NCBI GenBank assembly: GCA_017550775.1 | Contig: JAFZOA010000404.1 | Coordinates: forward strand, 1 to 6,934 | Length of the DNA: 6,934 nucleotides | Reading direction: 5' to 3' | Source: Ruminiclostridium sp. | Lineage (GTDB): Bacteria; Bacillota_A; Clostridia; Oscillospirales; Ruminococcaceae | Part shown: positions 1-6,575 of the stretch, in pieces | Position numbering within the stretch: the first letter of the stretch is position 1 | How the letters are laid out: each line of letters opens with the position of its first letter | Translations under genes and position numbers: made by a program | The notes under the pieces: model-generated | Told to the model about the DNA's origin: nothing | What the model saw: only the letters and a program-made list of their open reading frames with translations | Databases searched by the model: none

Positions 1-1425
1 AGAGAAGCTGTATGAGCGGTTCGTTTTCTTCAATCCCTTGTCGATAGCCTTGAAAGCATTGTTGGAGTTTGCGTAGGCTTTCAGAATGTTCTTGATCGTC
101 TTTACGCCGCCGAGCTTGTTGTGGATATACAGTGGTATAAGAGTAAGTCCGTACTGGCGGTTGCGGTAGGAGGAGCTGTCGCTCAGTGTGTAGCCGGGGC
201 TGTTGAGATAGTGCGACATCTGCTTCTTCATTGAGGTCACGGCACCGTTGAGACACAGCATAGCTCCGTAATTCGAGAACGCCTCCTTGAACCACGTTGC
301 GCAGTCCTTGCCGAGATAGCGGTAGATGATGCTGTGGAATATCTCGTGGGATAGGGTAGTGCGGAAGTCCTCCGGTTCGTTGGGCGACAGCACGATATAG
401 CAGCCCTTGGTAACATTCGTGGGGTCGGCCTTCATTGTCTTGCCGACGACATTCTTCGGTGCGACCTCGGAATCTATCCGTATAGCGTCGGGATCAACAA
501 GATAGATGTGAAAGTACTTTTCGCGTAAAGTTGAGCTTCCGTTCACGAACTCATGATACGGTTCGAGGAAGCCGTACTTCGTGAAGTACACGTTCACTAT
601 GTCTGCGAGGATAGACTCGTAAAGCTCAACATCCTGTGTCGAACGTTCGCTGTGTAGCATGAAGCCGCCCGCGGTGAAGGTGCGCTCGTCGAAGAACTCG
701 GGACGAAGGTCGTCGGGAGTTGCGGTATCGATGTTGTACGCGTCGATGATCTCCTGCCTGGTGTATTCGTCGATGATGCCGTAGTCCATGAGCCGGTTGA
801 GCTTGCCGTTTACGGTACAGCTCGAGATATCGAGCTTGAACGTATCCGAGCCCCTCACACCGCCCGCATTCACGTTTACAGTGCGGTAAAGCTCAACGTA
901 GTTGAGGGTATCGTAGGTCACGTCACGGAAGCTTGCGCTTACGGATTCGGTCGTGTCGTACTCCGCGAAAAGCGGCGAGCCGTCCTTTGCGTTCAGGTTC
1001 ACTTTGTACACATTTCCATCTCCGGACGCGGATATCGTGATATTGTCTATCCGTGAGAGCCGGAACGGATCGTCGCATTTCTTATCTACCAGGCGGGTCA
1101 TCGCGCTTACACCCGTACCGCGGGGCAGGGTGGAAAGATCAACTCTGAGCAGGGTCTTGCCCGCAGGACGTGTGAACGAGAAATTACCGGTACTGTCGGT
1201 GGTTACGGTCTTGATGTAATAGTGCTCATAGCGCTTGAGACCGTTCTTCGAGTATCTTTCGCGGGAACCGTATACCTCTATCGAGATGCCGCCCGCATTA
1301 AGTCCGCTGTCGGCGGATATGCTCCCTCTGAACAGCAGGTCCTCTGCCGAAACGGCGGGTGCGCCGCATATTATAAGAACCGCGGCTAAAAGCACAGCGG
1401 TGAGTTTTTTCAGATAAGATGTCAA
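1..1425 (-). CDS. Secreted HExxH metallopeptidase-like protein with N-terminal CnaB/carboxypeptidase-regulatory-like domain (3' end outside window)
   Basis: This frame is open for 475 codons from the TTG at 1425-1423 to the left edge with no stop, so the C-terminus is missing. Residues 1-27 look like a signal peptide: two lysines, a hydrophobic core, then AVSA before EDLLF. Cys20 is preceded by Ile, so it does not form a good lipobox. Residues about 28-110 (RGSISADSG...TTDSTGNFSF) have the look of a CnaB/carboxypeptidase-regulatory beta-sandwich. Residues 110-260 are not recognised. The catalytic part carries HEIFH at 360-364 (zinc ligands His360 and His364, general base Glu361). WFKEAFSNYG follows, where Glu381 is a likely third zinc ligand. 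Further on, YGLTLIPLYIHNKLGG resembles the helix after the active site in gluzincin-type peptidases. The protein is probably exported and acts on an extracellular or cell-wall protein; no substrate can be named. The short H364-to-E381 gap makes the exact family uncertain. It is divergent from the small gene at 1596. Confidence 0.8.
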   Translation of the reverse strand, partial: MTSYLKKLTAVLLAAVLIICGAPAVSAEDLLFRGSISADSGLNAGGISIEVYGSRERYSKNGLKRYEHYYIKTVTTDSTGNFSFTRPAGKTLLRVDLSTLPRGTGVSAMTRLVDKKCDDPFRLSRIDNITISASGDGNVYKVNLNAKDGSPLFAEYDTTESVSASFRDVTYDTLNYVELYRTVNVNAGGVRGSDTFKLDISSCTVNGKLNRLMDYGIIDEYTRQEIIDAYNIDTATPDDLRPEFFDERTFTAGGFMLHSERSTQDVELYESILADIVNVYFTKYGFLEPYHEFVNGSSTLREKYFHIYLVDPDAIRIDSEVAPKNVVGKTMKADPTNVTKGCYIVLSPNEPEDFRTTLSHEIFHSIIYRYLGKDCATWFKEAFSNYGAMLCLNGAVTSMKKQMSHYLNSPGYTLSDSSSYRNRQYGLTLIPLYIHNKLGGVKTIKNILKAYANSNNAFKAIDKGLKKTNRSYSFS

Positions 1426-1433
1426 ACCGGTCA

Positions 1434-1440
1434 CTCCTTT
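1434..1440 (-). promoter_or_regulatory. Ribosome binding site that decides the TTG start of the metallopeptidase-like gene
   Basis: On the minus strand AAAGGAG lies 8 nt before the TTG at 1425-1423, and the signal peptide begins directly at that TTG. No ATG lies suitably near in this frame. An in-frame GTG four codons upstream overlaps the AAAGGAG itself and so cannot use it. Confidence 0.7.
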
Positions 1441-1514
1441 TTTACAGATAAGATATGTTGTTGCTCTTCCCCTTGTATGAAGCATGAAAGATACGACGCA
1501 GTATTACAAAATTT

Positions 1515-1559
1515 CATACTATGGTTTGTTCGATTTCATGCAGTTTTCACAATAGTATG
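1515..1559. repeat. Spaced perfect 8-bp inverted repeat in the divergent promoter region
   Basis: CATACTAT at 1515-1522 is the exact reverse complement of ATAGTATG at 1552-1559, with 29 bp between. It lies in the 170-bp gap between two divergent genes, about 40 bp before the ATG at 1596 and 90 bp before the TTG at 1425. It could be a pair of half-sites for a regulator or the stem of a large loop. An 8-bp match in AT-rich DNA can also arise by chance. TATTAT at 1561-1566 is a fair -10-like hexamer for the small gene, but no convincing -35 sits at the right distance on either strand. Confidence 0.35.
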
Positions 1560-1595
1560 TTATTATCATATCATGAAAGGGAAGGTGGTACTTCA

Positions 1596-1766
1596 ATGAA
1601 TACGATCAGACGCTTTAAAAACCTTGTCAGCATACTCATTCTTTACGCTTCAAACCTCATTGTGAACGACAAGCGCGCGTTTGCCGACATGAAGCGCGAG
1701 ACCGAAAACAGACTCCGTATCACCGGGACCGTGTTTCCGAAGCTTACAACAAGCGAGAAAATGTAG
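1596..1766 (+). CDS. Small protein of unknown function, 56 residues
   Basis: This is the only plus-strand gene supported here. The frame opens further upstream, at an ATG at 1521, but that start has no ribosome binding site. The ATG at 1596 has AGGTGG at 1583-1588, 7 nt upstream, in a purine-rich stretch. The stop at 1764-1766 is followed 22 bp later by an intrinsic terminator, so the unit looks like a complete single-gene transcript. The product starts MNTIRRFKNLVSILILYASN. It has a basic N-terminus, a short apolar stretch at residues 9-22 that is marginal for a membrane helix, and then a charged segment with KRAFADMKRETENRLR. It is strongly basic overall. I recognise no family. It could be a small membrane-associated or nucleic-acid-binding protein, but nothing in the sequence decides this. 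Support rests on translation and termination signals, not homology. Confidence 0.6.
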   Translation: MNTIRRFKNLVSILILYASNLIVNDKRAFADMKRETENRLRITGTVFPKLTTSEKM

Positions 1767-1787
1767 CTTACTTACAAAAACTGACCG

Positions 1788-1829
1788 ACCGCCCTCGGAG
1801 AAGAACTCCGGGAGCGGTTTTGTTGTTTT
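1788..1829 (+). terminator. Intrinsic terminator after the 56-residue gene
   Basis: The arms 1789-1800 and 1806-1817 form a 12-position stem with one C-A mismatch and one T-G wobble, closed by the loop AAGAA. An outer A-T pair (1788/1818) can be added. The T-rich tail TTTTGTTGTTTT follows directly, as expected for plus-strand termination. On the minus strand the nearest T-run (TTTTT) is about 10 nt past the stem, so service as a bidirectional terminator for the converging transglutaminase/DUF308 unit is possible but weaker. Confidence 0.85.
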
Positions 1830-1904
1830 AGGCTGATGCTGATGTTATCGGACAAAAAGCTTATTTGTTTATTCCAGGCATTCGGCGGGGGAAGAAAGGG
1901 ACTC

Positions 1905-2552
1905 TCAATATTTCCTGTGTACATCCCTGACTTCTATCACAGAGGTCTCATTGTCCGGCTGGGAATGTCTTGTCTCGCGCGATACCTTTCTTCGCATGGA
2001 GATAAGTCCGAATATCGCGTATGTATCGAGCGCAGCTTCAAATATGATAGCTATGCCCATGATGAGGGATATCGCCTCACCGAACATATTGGGGTAGATG
2101 CAGACGAAAATGCTGAGTACGATCACAGCCGCCGAAGATATCAGGAGCAGATACCATTTCGGAGCTCCGAGGTTCCTGACGATAAACGCGCGCCGACAGT
2201 TCACGATGCTCTCTATCAGGATAAGCGCGCCTATTATGATCGCAAGCAGGTTTTTGAGCGCTTCAGCCTGGACGATGAACGCAACGCCGATAATGGTTAT
2301 CAGCACGCCCGTCGTGAGTCCGCGCCGGAAGCTGTACGGGCGGTTGTTTGTTATGAATGCGATGAGGTCGAACACACCGTAGCAGACCATGAGAGCGCCT
2401 ATGACTATGAAGAGAATGTTCGTGGTCATGTCGCGGTAGATTATCAGGAAAATACCTATGACAAGCTCGACCACGACCTGAAATATGAGCGGAACCTTGG
2501 TTTCCTGCTCCGATTCCTCGATTATAACAGAGATGTTCTTTTCTTCACGCAT
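1905..2552 (-). CDS. DUF308/HdeD-like six-helix integral membrane protein
   Basis: The 215-residue product has a charged cytoplasmic-looking N-terminus and six hydrophobic helices at about 21-39, 45-67, 78-96, 102-119, 133-152 and 158-181. A polar 33-residue tail rich in Arg, Glu and Asp follows. The helices come in pairs with IGAL and MGIAIIFEA-type glycine motifs (VIGALMVCYGV, IIGALILIESI), the pattern of the DUF308 family that includes HdeD, an acid-resistance membrane protein in enteric bacteria. Family membership is inferred from this pattern, and the molecular role in Clostridia is unknown. The start ATG at 2552-2550 is preceded by a perfect AGGAGG at 2567-2562 with 9 nt spacing. That site begins just past the stop of the transglutaminase-like gene, with only 16 bp between the genes, so the two are very likely co-transcribed and perhaps translationally coupled. 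The length is normal for the family. Confidence 0.85.
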   Translation of the reverse strand: MREEKNISVIIEESEQETKVPLIFQVVVELVIGIFLIIYRDMTTNILFIVIGALMVCYGVFDLIAFITNNRPYSFRRGLTTGVLITIIGVAFIVQAEALKNLLAIIIGALILIESIVNCRRAFIVRNLGAPKWYLLLISSAAVIVLSIFVCIYPNMFGEAISLIMGIAIIFEAALDTYAIFGLISMRRKVSRETRHSQPDNETSVIEVRDVHRKY

Positions 2553-2568
2553 GGTAAAAGCCCTCCTG

Positions 2569-4212
2569 CTATTTCTTCTTGCTGTACCTGATCGCGAGCA
2601 CGATCGCTATTACCGCGAATGTCAGGAACACAACCGCGATGCCGATGTAAATGAACGCCATCATTCTCCGGCTTGTTGCCTCGGCGGCATCGAGACGGGA
2701 CTGATCCTCCGCGGAGATCTTTTTCCTTTCGGGCTGGTCGATATGTGAGAGATCTATCTGGTCGGAGCTTGTCTCGCCGTTCTTGCCTGCAAATTCATCT
2801 TCCACGGGATCACCGGCAAGCTTCTCCTTGACTTCGAGCTCACTCATGTGGTAGGTGTTCACCTCGAAATCCCCGCCAACCTCGTCGTCGTTCTCATCGA
2901 AGCTGTATTTCGCGGTGATAAGCGTCATCTCATCATAGGAGATGTTCATCTCCGAGAAAACGGTAAGTTCGCGCTCACTCTCGGGTATTTCAAGTATCTT
3001 ATCGAAATGCCCGCCTACCGTGTCATAGCGGTAGAGAAAGCTGTTCGTACAGATATATATATTGTTGTTGTAGCCGAAGCAGTACTTGGGGTACTGATCA
3101 TCGCTGTTCGGGATAGCTATTTCTTCCGCGCTGCCGTCGTAGGTCGCGCAGATAAGCGACATGGTTTTGAGATCAAGGAAGTACCAGTTCCCGTTGATGT
3201 AGTTCATTGGCGATGTGCACTGGTACTTTTCGTTTTTATCGGAGAAGAACTTATCATCGAACGCACCGGACTGAGTTGCCTCCGGGGTCACGTCGATCCA
3301 GTCGGGATTGACGATGTAGGAGATCTCCCAGTTGTAGTGGTCAAGCTCCTCGAATTCCTCATCGCTCTTTAGGAAGTATTGGTGACCGGCAAATCCTATG
3401 TCATTCGTGTCATTGTTGAGATCGTAGAGCGCGGTGTAGCCGTCGTCAAAGACGCCGTCGTCCCATGTGGGGTCGGCGTGGTACCACTTGCCGTCGATAT
3501 TGAGCATTACCCAGTCATGCGCCATATCATAGCTTGACACGGTGACTGCGGGAATGCCGGCTTCGTTGAGTAAGATCGCGTAAAGCTTCGCGTAGCCGGT
3601 GCAGACGGCTATCCCGTCGCGCAGATAGCCGACGACAGTATGAGTATCATCGGGGTAGAACGCATTGCCGTCATCGTCGTACTCGGCATCTTCCGAGTAG
3701 TTTACCGATGTTATGATGAAGTCATAGAGGACAAGCGCTTTTTCCGCGTCGGTCATGTTTCTTTTTACGAGAGATTTTGCGTAGCTGAAGCGATTGTTCA
3801 CGAGCTGCTGGTCCTGTTTTACAAGCCCGGTGTCACAGCTCCCGTCATCCTTGCGGTAGCGTTCGGAGTAGGTGATACTCACCCCTTTTATCTTTCCGGA
3901 GCCGTCGGTATCTATGGAGGACGTGGTGTAGGACTCGCTGTACTTGCCGAAGGTTATGCTCCCGAGGTCGCCGTTTATACGCGTGAACAACAGCCGCAGG
4001 TCTTCCTTTGCCGCGCTCCCGGATATCCCGTAGGATGAGAGCGAGAGGTATGAGTCGCCGTTCTTCACCGCCGCGCGGTATTCGTCGAGCAGCTTATTGA
4101 GGGTCGCGGTCGGGATAGAGTATTCGACCGCAGCGTAAGCGTTCAGACTCATGGTAAAACAGCACAGTGCCGCCATAAGCAGACCTGCAAGTCGTTTTAC
4201 TAAGTTTCCCAT
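2569..4212 (-). CDS. Secreted, membrane-anchored transglutaminase-like protein
   Basis: The 547-residue product begins with a signal peptide (MGNLVKRLAG..., with cleavage likely after AYA at residue 27). A region of unknown fold covers about 28-150. The transglutaminase-like core at about 155-255 has Cys204 in GIAVCTGYAKLYAILL, His232 in MAHDWVML and Asp247 in WYHADPTWDD, an intact catalytic triad. Residues about 325-440 contain NGNWYFLDLKT and YNNNIYICTNSFLYRYD, repeated strands like blades of a DUF5050-type propeller. Residues 518-541 form one membrane helix followed by RYSKKK, so the enzyme should face outward, anchored at its C-terminus. Such domains in bacteria are often proteases or cross-linkers of surface proteins; which applies here is not visible. 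I chose the ATG at 4212 because GGAAAGG lies 7 nt upstream and the signal peptide starts there. A start at 4308 would put 32 polar residues first and read through the repeat after argF. DUF308 follows in the same unit. Confidence 0.88.
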   Translation of the reverse strand: MGNLVKRLAGLLMAALCCFTMSLNAYAAVEYSIPTATLNKLLDEYRAAVKNGDSYLSLSSYGISGSAAKEDLRLLFTRINGDLGSITFGKYSESYTTSSIDTDGSGKIKGVSITYSERYRKDDGSCDTGLVKQDQQLVNNRFSYAKSLVKRNMTDAEKALVLYDFIITSVNYSEDAEYDDDGNAFYPDDTHTVVGYLRDGIAVCTGYAKLYAILLNEAGIPAVTVSSYDMAHDWVMLNIDGKWYHADPTWDDGVFDDGYTALYDLNNDTNDIGFAGHQYFLKSDEEFEELDHYNWEISYIVNPDWIDVTPEATQSGAFDDKFFSDKNEKYQCTSPMNYINGNWYFLDLKTMSLICATYDGSAEEIAIPNSDDQYPKYCFGYNNNIYICTNSFLYRYDTVGGHFDKILEIPESERELTVFSEMNISYDEMTLITAKYSFDENDDEVGGDFEVNTYHMSELEVKEKLAGDPVEDEFAGKNGETSSDQIDLSHIDQPERKKISAEDQSRLDAAEATSRRMMAFIYIGIAVVFLTFAVIAIVLAIRYSKKK

Positions 4213-4272
4213 AGTTTTTCCTTTCCGCCGCAATTCTGAGGCGAGTGTTACTTCCTGTGACTGCTTGTATGC

Positions 4273-4291
4273 ACGCATCGTGCGGATGCGT
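4273..4291. repeat. Perfect 7-bp hairpin between argF and the transglutaminase-like gene
   Basis: ACGCATC at 4273-4279 pairs with GATGCGT at 4285-4291 around a 5-nt loop. It lies about 10 bp from the period-7 array at 4301-4323. On the minus strand the order is array, then GGGGAGC, then hairpin. No T-run follows the stem on that strand, so it does not look like an intrinsic terminator for the arg operon. Nothing else is recognised in the 106-bp gap except the ribosome binding site of the next gene. Confidence 0.6.
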
Positions 4292-4300
4292 AGCTCCCCA

Positions 4301-4323
4301 ATTGTCAATTATCAATTGTCAAT
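4301..4323 (-). repeat. Period-7 short tandem repeat overlapping the argF stop codon
   Basis: Read on the plus strand the array is ATTGTCA, ATTATCA, ATTGTCA, AT: three heptads differing at one base. On the minus strand the units are ACAATTG and ATAATTG. The unit ACAATTG differs by one base from ACAGTTG, the last heptad of the arrays in the argB-argD gap. The stop codon of argF (TGA, 4321-4319) is formed from the repeat. The minus-strand TTGACA copies match a -35 hexamer, but no -10 is found at proper spacing. Confidence 0.75.
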
Positions 4324-5227
4324 TTTTCATGAGCAGTACCATTACCGCCTTCTGTGCGTGGAGCCTGTTCTCCGCCTCATCGAATATCTCGTTTGCGTGG
4401 GCTTCAAACACCTTCTCGGTGATCTCTTCCTCTCTGTGAGCGGGGAGGCAGTGCTGTACGATAGCGTCGGGCTTTGCTACTGCCATGACCGCGTCGTTCA
4501 CCTGATATCCCGCGAATGCTTTCTTTCTCTTCTCGGCTTCGCCCTCCTGACCCATGGAAGCCCAGACGTCGGTGTAGATAACGTCCGCGTTCTCGGCAGC
4601 CTTTACCGGGTCGTTCACAAGCTCGAACTTGTCGCCGTAGCCCTTCGCAAAGTCAAGTATCTCCGCCGGCGGGTAGTAACCTTCCGGACACGCGAGAGAT
4701 ACGCTCATTCCGGTCTTTAGGCACCCGACGGTGAGCGAGTTCGCCATGTTGTTGCCGTCGCCTATGAAGCAGAATTTCAGTCCGTCGAGCTTCTTCTTGT
4801 ACTCCCTTATCGTCATGAGGTCGGCGAGCACCTGGCACGGGTGAGCAAAGTCGGTAAGTCCGTTGATGATCGGGATATTACCGTGCTGTGCGAGGTCATC
4901 GACTTCCTTCTGATCGAATGTCCTTATCATGATACCGCTCAGGTACCGGGAAAGCACTCTCGCGGTGTCCTGCACAGGCTCGCCTCTACCAATCTGCAAG
5001 TCCTTCGAGGACAGGAACAGCGGGTGACCGCCGAGCTGATACATACCGGTCTCGAATGAAACGCGTGTTCTGGTGGAGGACTTCTGGAAGATCATTCCGA
5101 GGGTCTTGCCTTCGAGGTGCTTGTGCGGAATGCCGTTTTTAAGCTCGTATTTGAGCTGGTCGGCAAGGTTGAGTATCTCGGTTATTTCCTCGGTGCTGAG
5201 GTCAAGCATTTTGAGTAAGTGTTTCAT
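4319..5227 (-). CDS. argF: Ornithine carbamoyltransferase
   Basis: The enzyme transfers the carbamoyl group of carbamoyl phosphate to ornithine, giving citrulline in the cytoplasm. This is the step after ornithine in arginine synthesis. The 302-residue product is full length for the family. The carbamoyl-phosphate site is STRTR at 51-55, with HPCQ at 129-132. The ornithine-side motifs are the SMG loop at 224-226 (DVWASMGQE) and HCLPAHR at 259-265. FIGDGNN at 154-160 is the usual start of the second domain. These motifs separate it from aspartate carbamoyltransferase. The ATG at 5227 is preceded by AAAGGA with about 8 nt spacing, and the stop of argD lies 15 bp upstream, so the two genes are one transcription unit. 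The last codon and the stop lie inside a short tandem repeat, so the extreme C-terminus (MKN) may have been altered by repeat acquisition. No ArgR operator is visible here, as the operon promoter is outside the window. Confidence 0.97.
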   Translation of the reverse strand: MKHLLKMLDLSTEEITEILNLADQLKYELKNGIPHKHLEGKTLGMIFQKSSTRTRVSFETGMYQLGGHPLFLSSKDLQIGRGEPVQDTARVLSRYLSGIMIRTFDQKEVDDLAQHGNIPIINGLTDFAHPCQVLADLMTIREYKKKLDGLKFCFIGDGNNMANSLTVGCLKTGMSVSLACPEGYYPPAEILDFAKGYGDKFELVNDPVKAAENADVIYTDVWASMGQEGEAEKRKKAFAGYQVNDAVMAVAKPDAIVQHCLPAHREEEITEKVFEAHANEIFDEAENRLHAQKAVMVLLMKN

Positions 5228-5242
5228 GTCGTTCGTCCTTTC

Positions 5243-6406
5243 TTATTTCAGTATGTCCGTGAGTATCTTTAAGCCCTTGTCTATCTCGTCATAGCTTATC
5301 GTGAGCGGCGGGAGCAGCCTTACCTTGTCCTTCGCGGTCAGTACCAGAAGCCCGTTGTCGAGCGCCGCCTTTGCGACAGCTTTCGCGTCCTTGGTCTTCA
5401 GAGTAATACCTATCATAAGCCCTATTCCGCTGGTACCGGCGACCTCCGGTATCTCTGCGAGCTTCTTCCGGAAGTACTCGCCCTTCTTTGTCACCTCCGC
5501 GAGGAAGTCCGGGTCTGCGGCCTTCTTCAGCACCGCGAGCCCGCCCGCGCAGCATACCGGGTTTCCGCCGAAGGTCGAGCCGTGTGTACCGGAGGTGAGC
5601 ACCCCGGCGCATTTCTTTCCGGTAAGGCACGCACCCATGGGAAGTCCGCCGGCAATGCCTTTCGCGAGGGTCACGATGTCCGGCTTGTGGCCGAACCAGT
5701 CTCCCGCAAGGAACTTTCCCGTCCTTCCGATACCGGTCTGTACCTCGTCCGCAATGGTGAGCACGTCCTTATCCGCAGTTAGCTCGTAGATCGCGTCTAC
5801 AAAGCTCTGTTCAAGGGCGTTGACTCCGCCCTCACCCTGAACGTGCTCGAACATCACGGCGCAGACCGTGTCGTCAAGCTTTGCTTTCAGGTCGTCGATG
5901 TTGTTTGCCTCGACGAATATGAACCCCTCGGTGAACGGGAAGAAATAGTTATGGAACACATCCTGTCCCGTAGCGGAGAGGGTAGTGATAGTCCGTCCGT
6001 GGAAGGAGTTCACAAGGGTGATGATGTTGTGCCGACCCTTGCCGTACTTGTCGAAGCTGTACTTCCGGGCGATCTTGATAGCGCACTCGTTCGCCTCCGC
6101 GCCCGAGTTCCCGAAGAACACCTTCTCCATGCCCGCCGCCTCGGTGAGCTTTGCGGCGAAGTCAGCCTGCACCTTCGTGTAGTAGTAGTTCGAGGTGTGC
6201 TGTATCTTCCTTACCTGCCCGCACACCGCGTCCGCCCATTCGCCGTTGGAGTAGCCGAGGGAGTAGGTGCCGATGCCGCTTCCGAAGTCGATGTATGATT
6301 TGCCGTTTTCGTCGGTCGCGGTCTCGCCGCAGCCGCTGTCCATTACGAGGTCATACCGTCCGTATGTCCCCATAACGTGTTCGTTGAATTTTTCTATTGT
6401 ATTCAT
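5243..6406 (-). CDS. argD: Acetylornithine aminotransferase (PLP, class III)
   Basis: This enzyme converts N-acetylglutamate 5-semialdehyde and glutamate to N-acetylornithine and 2-oxoglutarate. The 387-residue length is typical. PLP-binding features are all present: GNSGAEA at 99-105 for the phosphate, SFHGRT at 134-139, DEVQTGIGRTG at 220-230 with Asp220 facing the pyridine nitrogen, Schiff-base Lys249 in DIVTLAKGIAGG, and THGSTFGGNP at 274-283. These fit acetylornithine aminotransferases, although class III relatives such as ornithine or succinylornithine aminotransferases share most of them. The position between argB and argF settles the assignment. The ATG at 6406 has AAAGGGG about 6 nt upstream, a less typical ribosome binding site, which falls in the loop of a small A/T hairpin. 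The 222-bp repeat-filled gap to argB could hold a processing or regulatory signal, but no separate promoter was recognised. Confidence 0.96.
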   Translation of the reverse strand: MNTIEKFNEHVMGTYGRYDLVMDSGCGETATDENGKSYIDFGSGIGTYSLGYSNGEWADAVCGQVRKIQHTSNYYYTKVQADFAAKLTEAAGMEKVFFGNSGAEANECAIKIARKYSFDKYGKGRHNIITLVNSFHGRTITTLSATGQDVFHNYFFPFTEGFIFVEANNIDDLKAKLDDTVCAVMFEHVQGEGGVNALEQSFVDAIYELTADKDVLTIADEVQTGIGRTGKFLAGDWFGHKPDIVTLAKGIAGGLPMGACLTGKKCAGVLTSGTHGSTFGGNPVCCAGGLAVLKKAADPDFLAEVTKKGEYFRKKLAEIPEVAGTSGIGLMIGITLKTKDAKAVAKAALDNGLLVLTAKDKVRLLPPLTISYDEIDKGLKILTDILK

Positions 6407-6424
6407 TATAAACCCCTTTTTATA
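6407..6424 (-). promoter_or_regulatory. Small hairpin presenting the argD ribosome binding site in its loop
   Basis: TATAAA at 6407-6412 pairs perfectly with TTTATA at 6419-6424. On the minus strand the 6-nt loop is AAGGGG, which is the core of the argD ribosome binding site, and the stem ends next to the argD ATG. The stem is all A-T and so would be weak. Whether it matters in the cell cannot be told from sequence. Confidence 0.4.
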
Positions 6425-6462
6425 CAGTTTACAAGTTACAGTTTACAGTTTACAGTTGTGGT

Positions 6463-6477
6463 GCCGCCTGCGGCGGC
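6463..6477. repeat. GC-rich hairpin 1 of the composite element
   Basis: GCCGCC pairs with GGCGGC around the loop TGC, read on the plus strand. It directly follows the heptad array and GTTGTGGT. The same architecture in opposite orientation recurs at 6576-6590. Confidence 0.8.
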
Positions 6478-6487
6478 GGATCTGAAT

Positions 6488-6522
6488 AGTTTACAGTTTA
6501 CAGTGTACAGTTTACAGTGTAA
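6488..6522 (+). repeat. Central heptad array
   Basis: Five nearly identical 7-base units run in a row: AGTTTAC, AGTTTAC, AGTGTAC, AGTTTAC, AGTGTAA. They have the same orientation as the left arm of the composite element and opposite to the right arm. The 13 bases from 6485 (AATAGTTTACAGT) recur exactly in reverse complement at 6618-6630, next to the argB stop. AATAG may therefore mark one boundary of the repeat unit. Confidence 0.75.
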
Positions 6523-6575
6523 AGGCTACAGTGTTCAATTTTTATTGCTATAGCGATTGCGGAGCTTTTAAATCC

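Noticed and set aside
1359..1425. Lipoprotein signal for the metallopeptidase-like protein at Cys20
   Set aside because: The residue before the cysteine is Ile instead of Gly, Ala or Ser, and a better signal peptidase I site (VSA) follows at residue 27.
1521..1595. An upstream ATG at 1521 for the small plus-strand gene
   Set aside because: It has no ribosome binding site, and it lies inside the spaced inverted repeat and ahead of the likely -10. The ATG at 1596 has AGGTGG at proper distance.
1836..2591. A 251-codon open frame on the plus strand opposite the DUF308 gene
   Set aside because: It has no ribosome binding site, a composition rich in Asp, Tyr, Arg and His with no fold-like pattern, and lies antisense to a gene with clear membrane helices and a perfect AGGAGG. 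It is a shadow of codon bias.
4273..4291. Intrinsic terminator of the arg operon
   Set aside because: The 7-bp stem is not followed by a T-run on the minus strand, so termination there is not supported.
4213..4308. A longer start for the transglutaminase-like protein at 4308
   Set aside because: It would place 32 mostly polar residues before a clear signal peptide and translate through the repeat/hairpin region. The ATG at 4212 has a good ribosome binding site.
4301..4321. A promoter using the TTGACA copies in the heptad array for the transglutaminase-like gene
   Set aside because: No acceptable -10 hexamer lies 16-18 bp downstream of either TTGACA on the minus strand; the matches follow from the repeat sequence.
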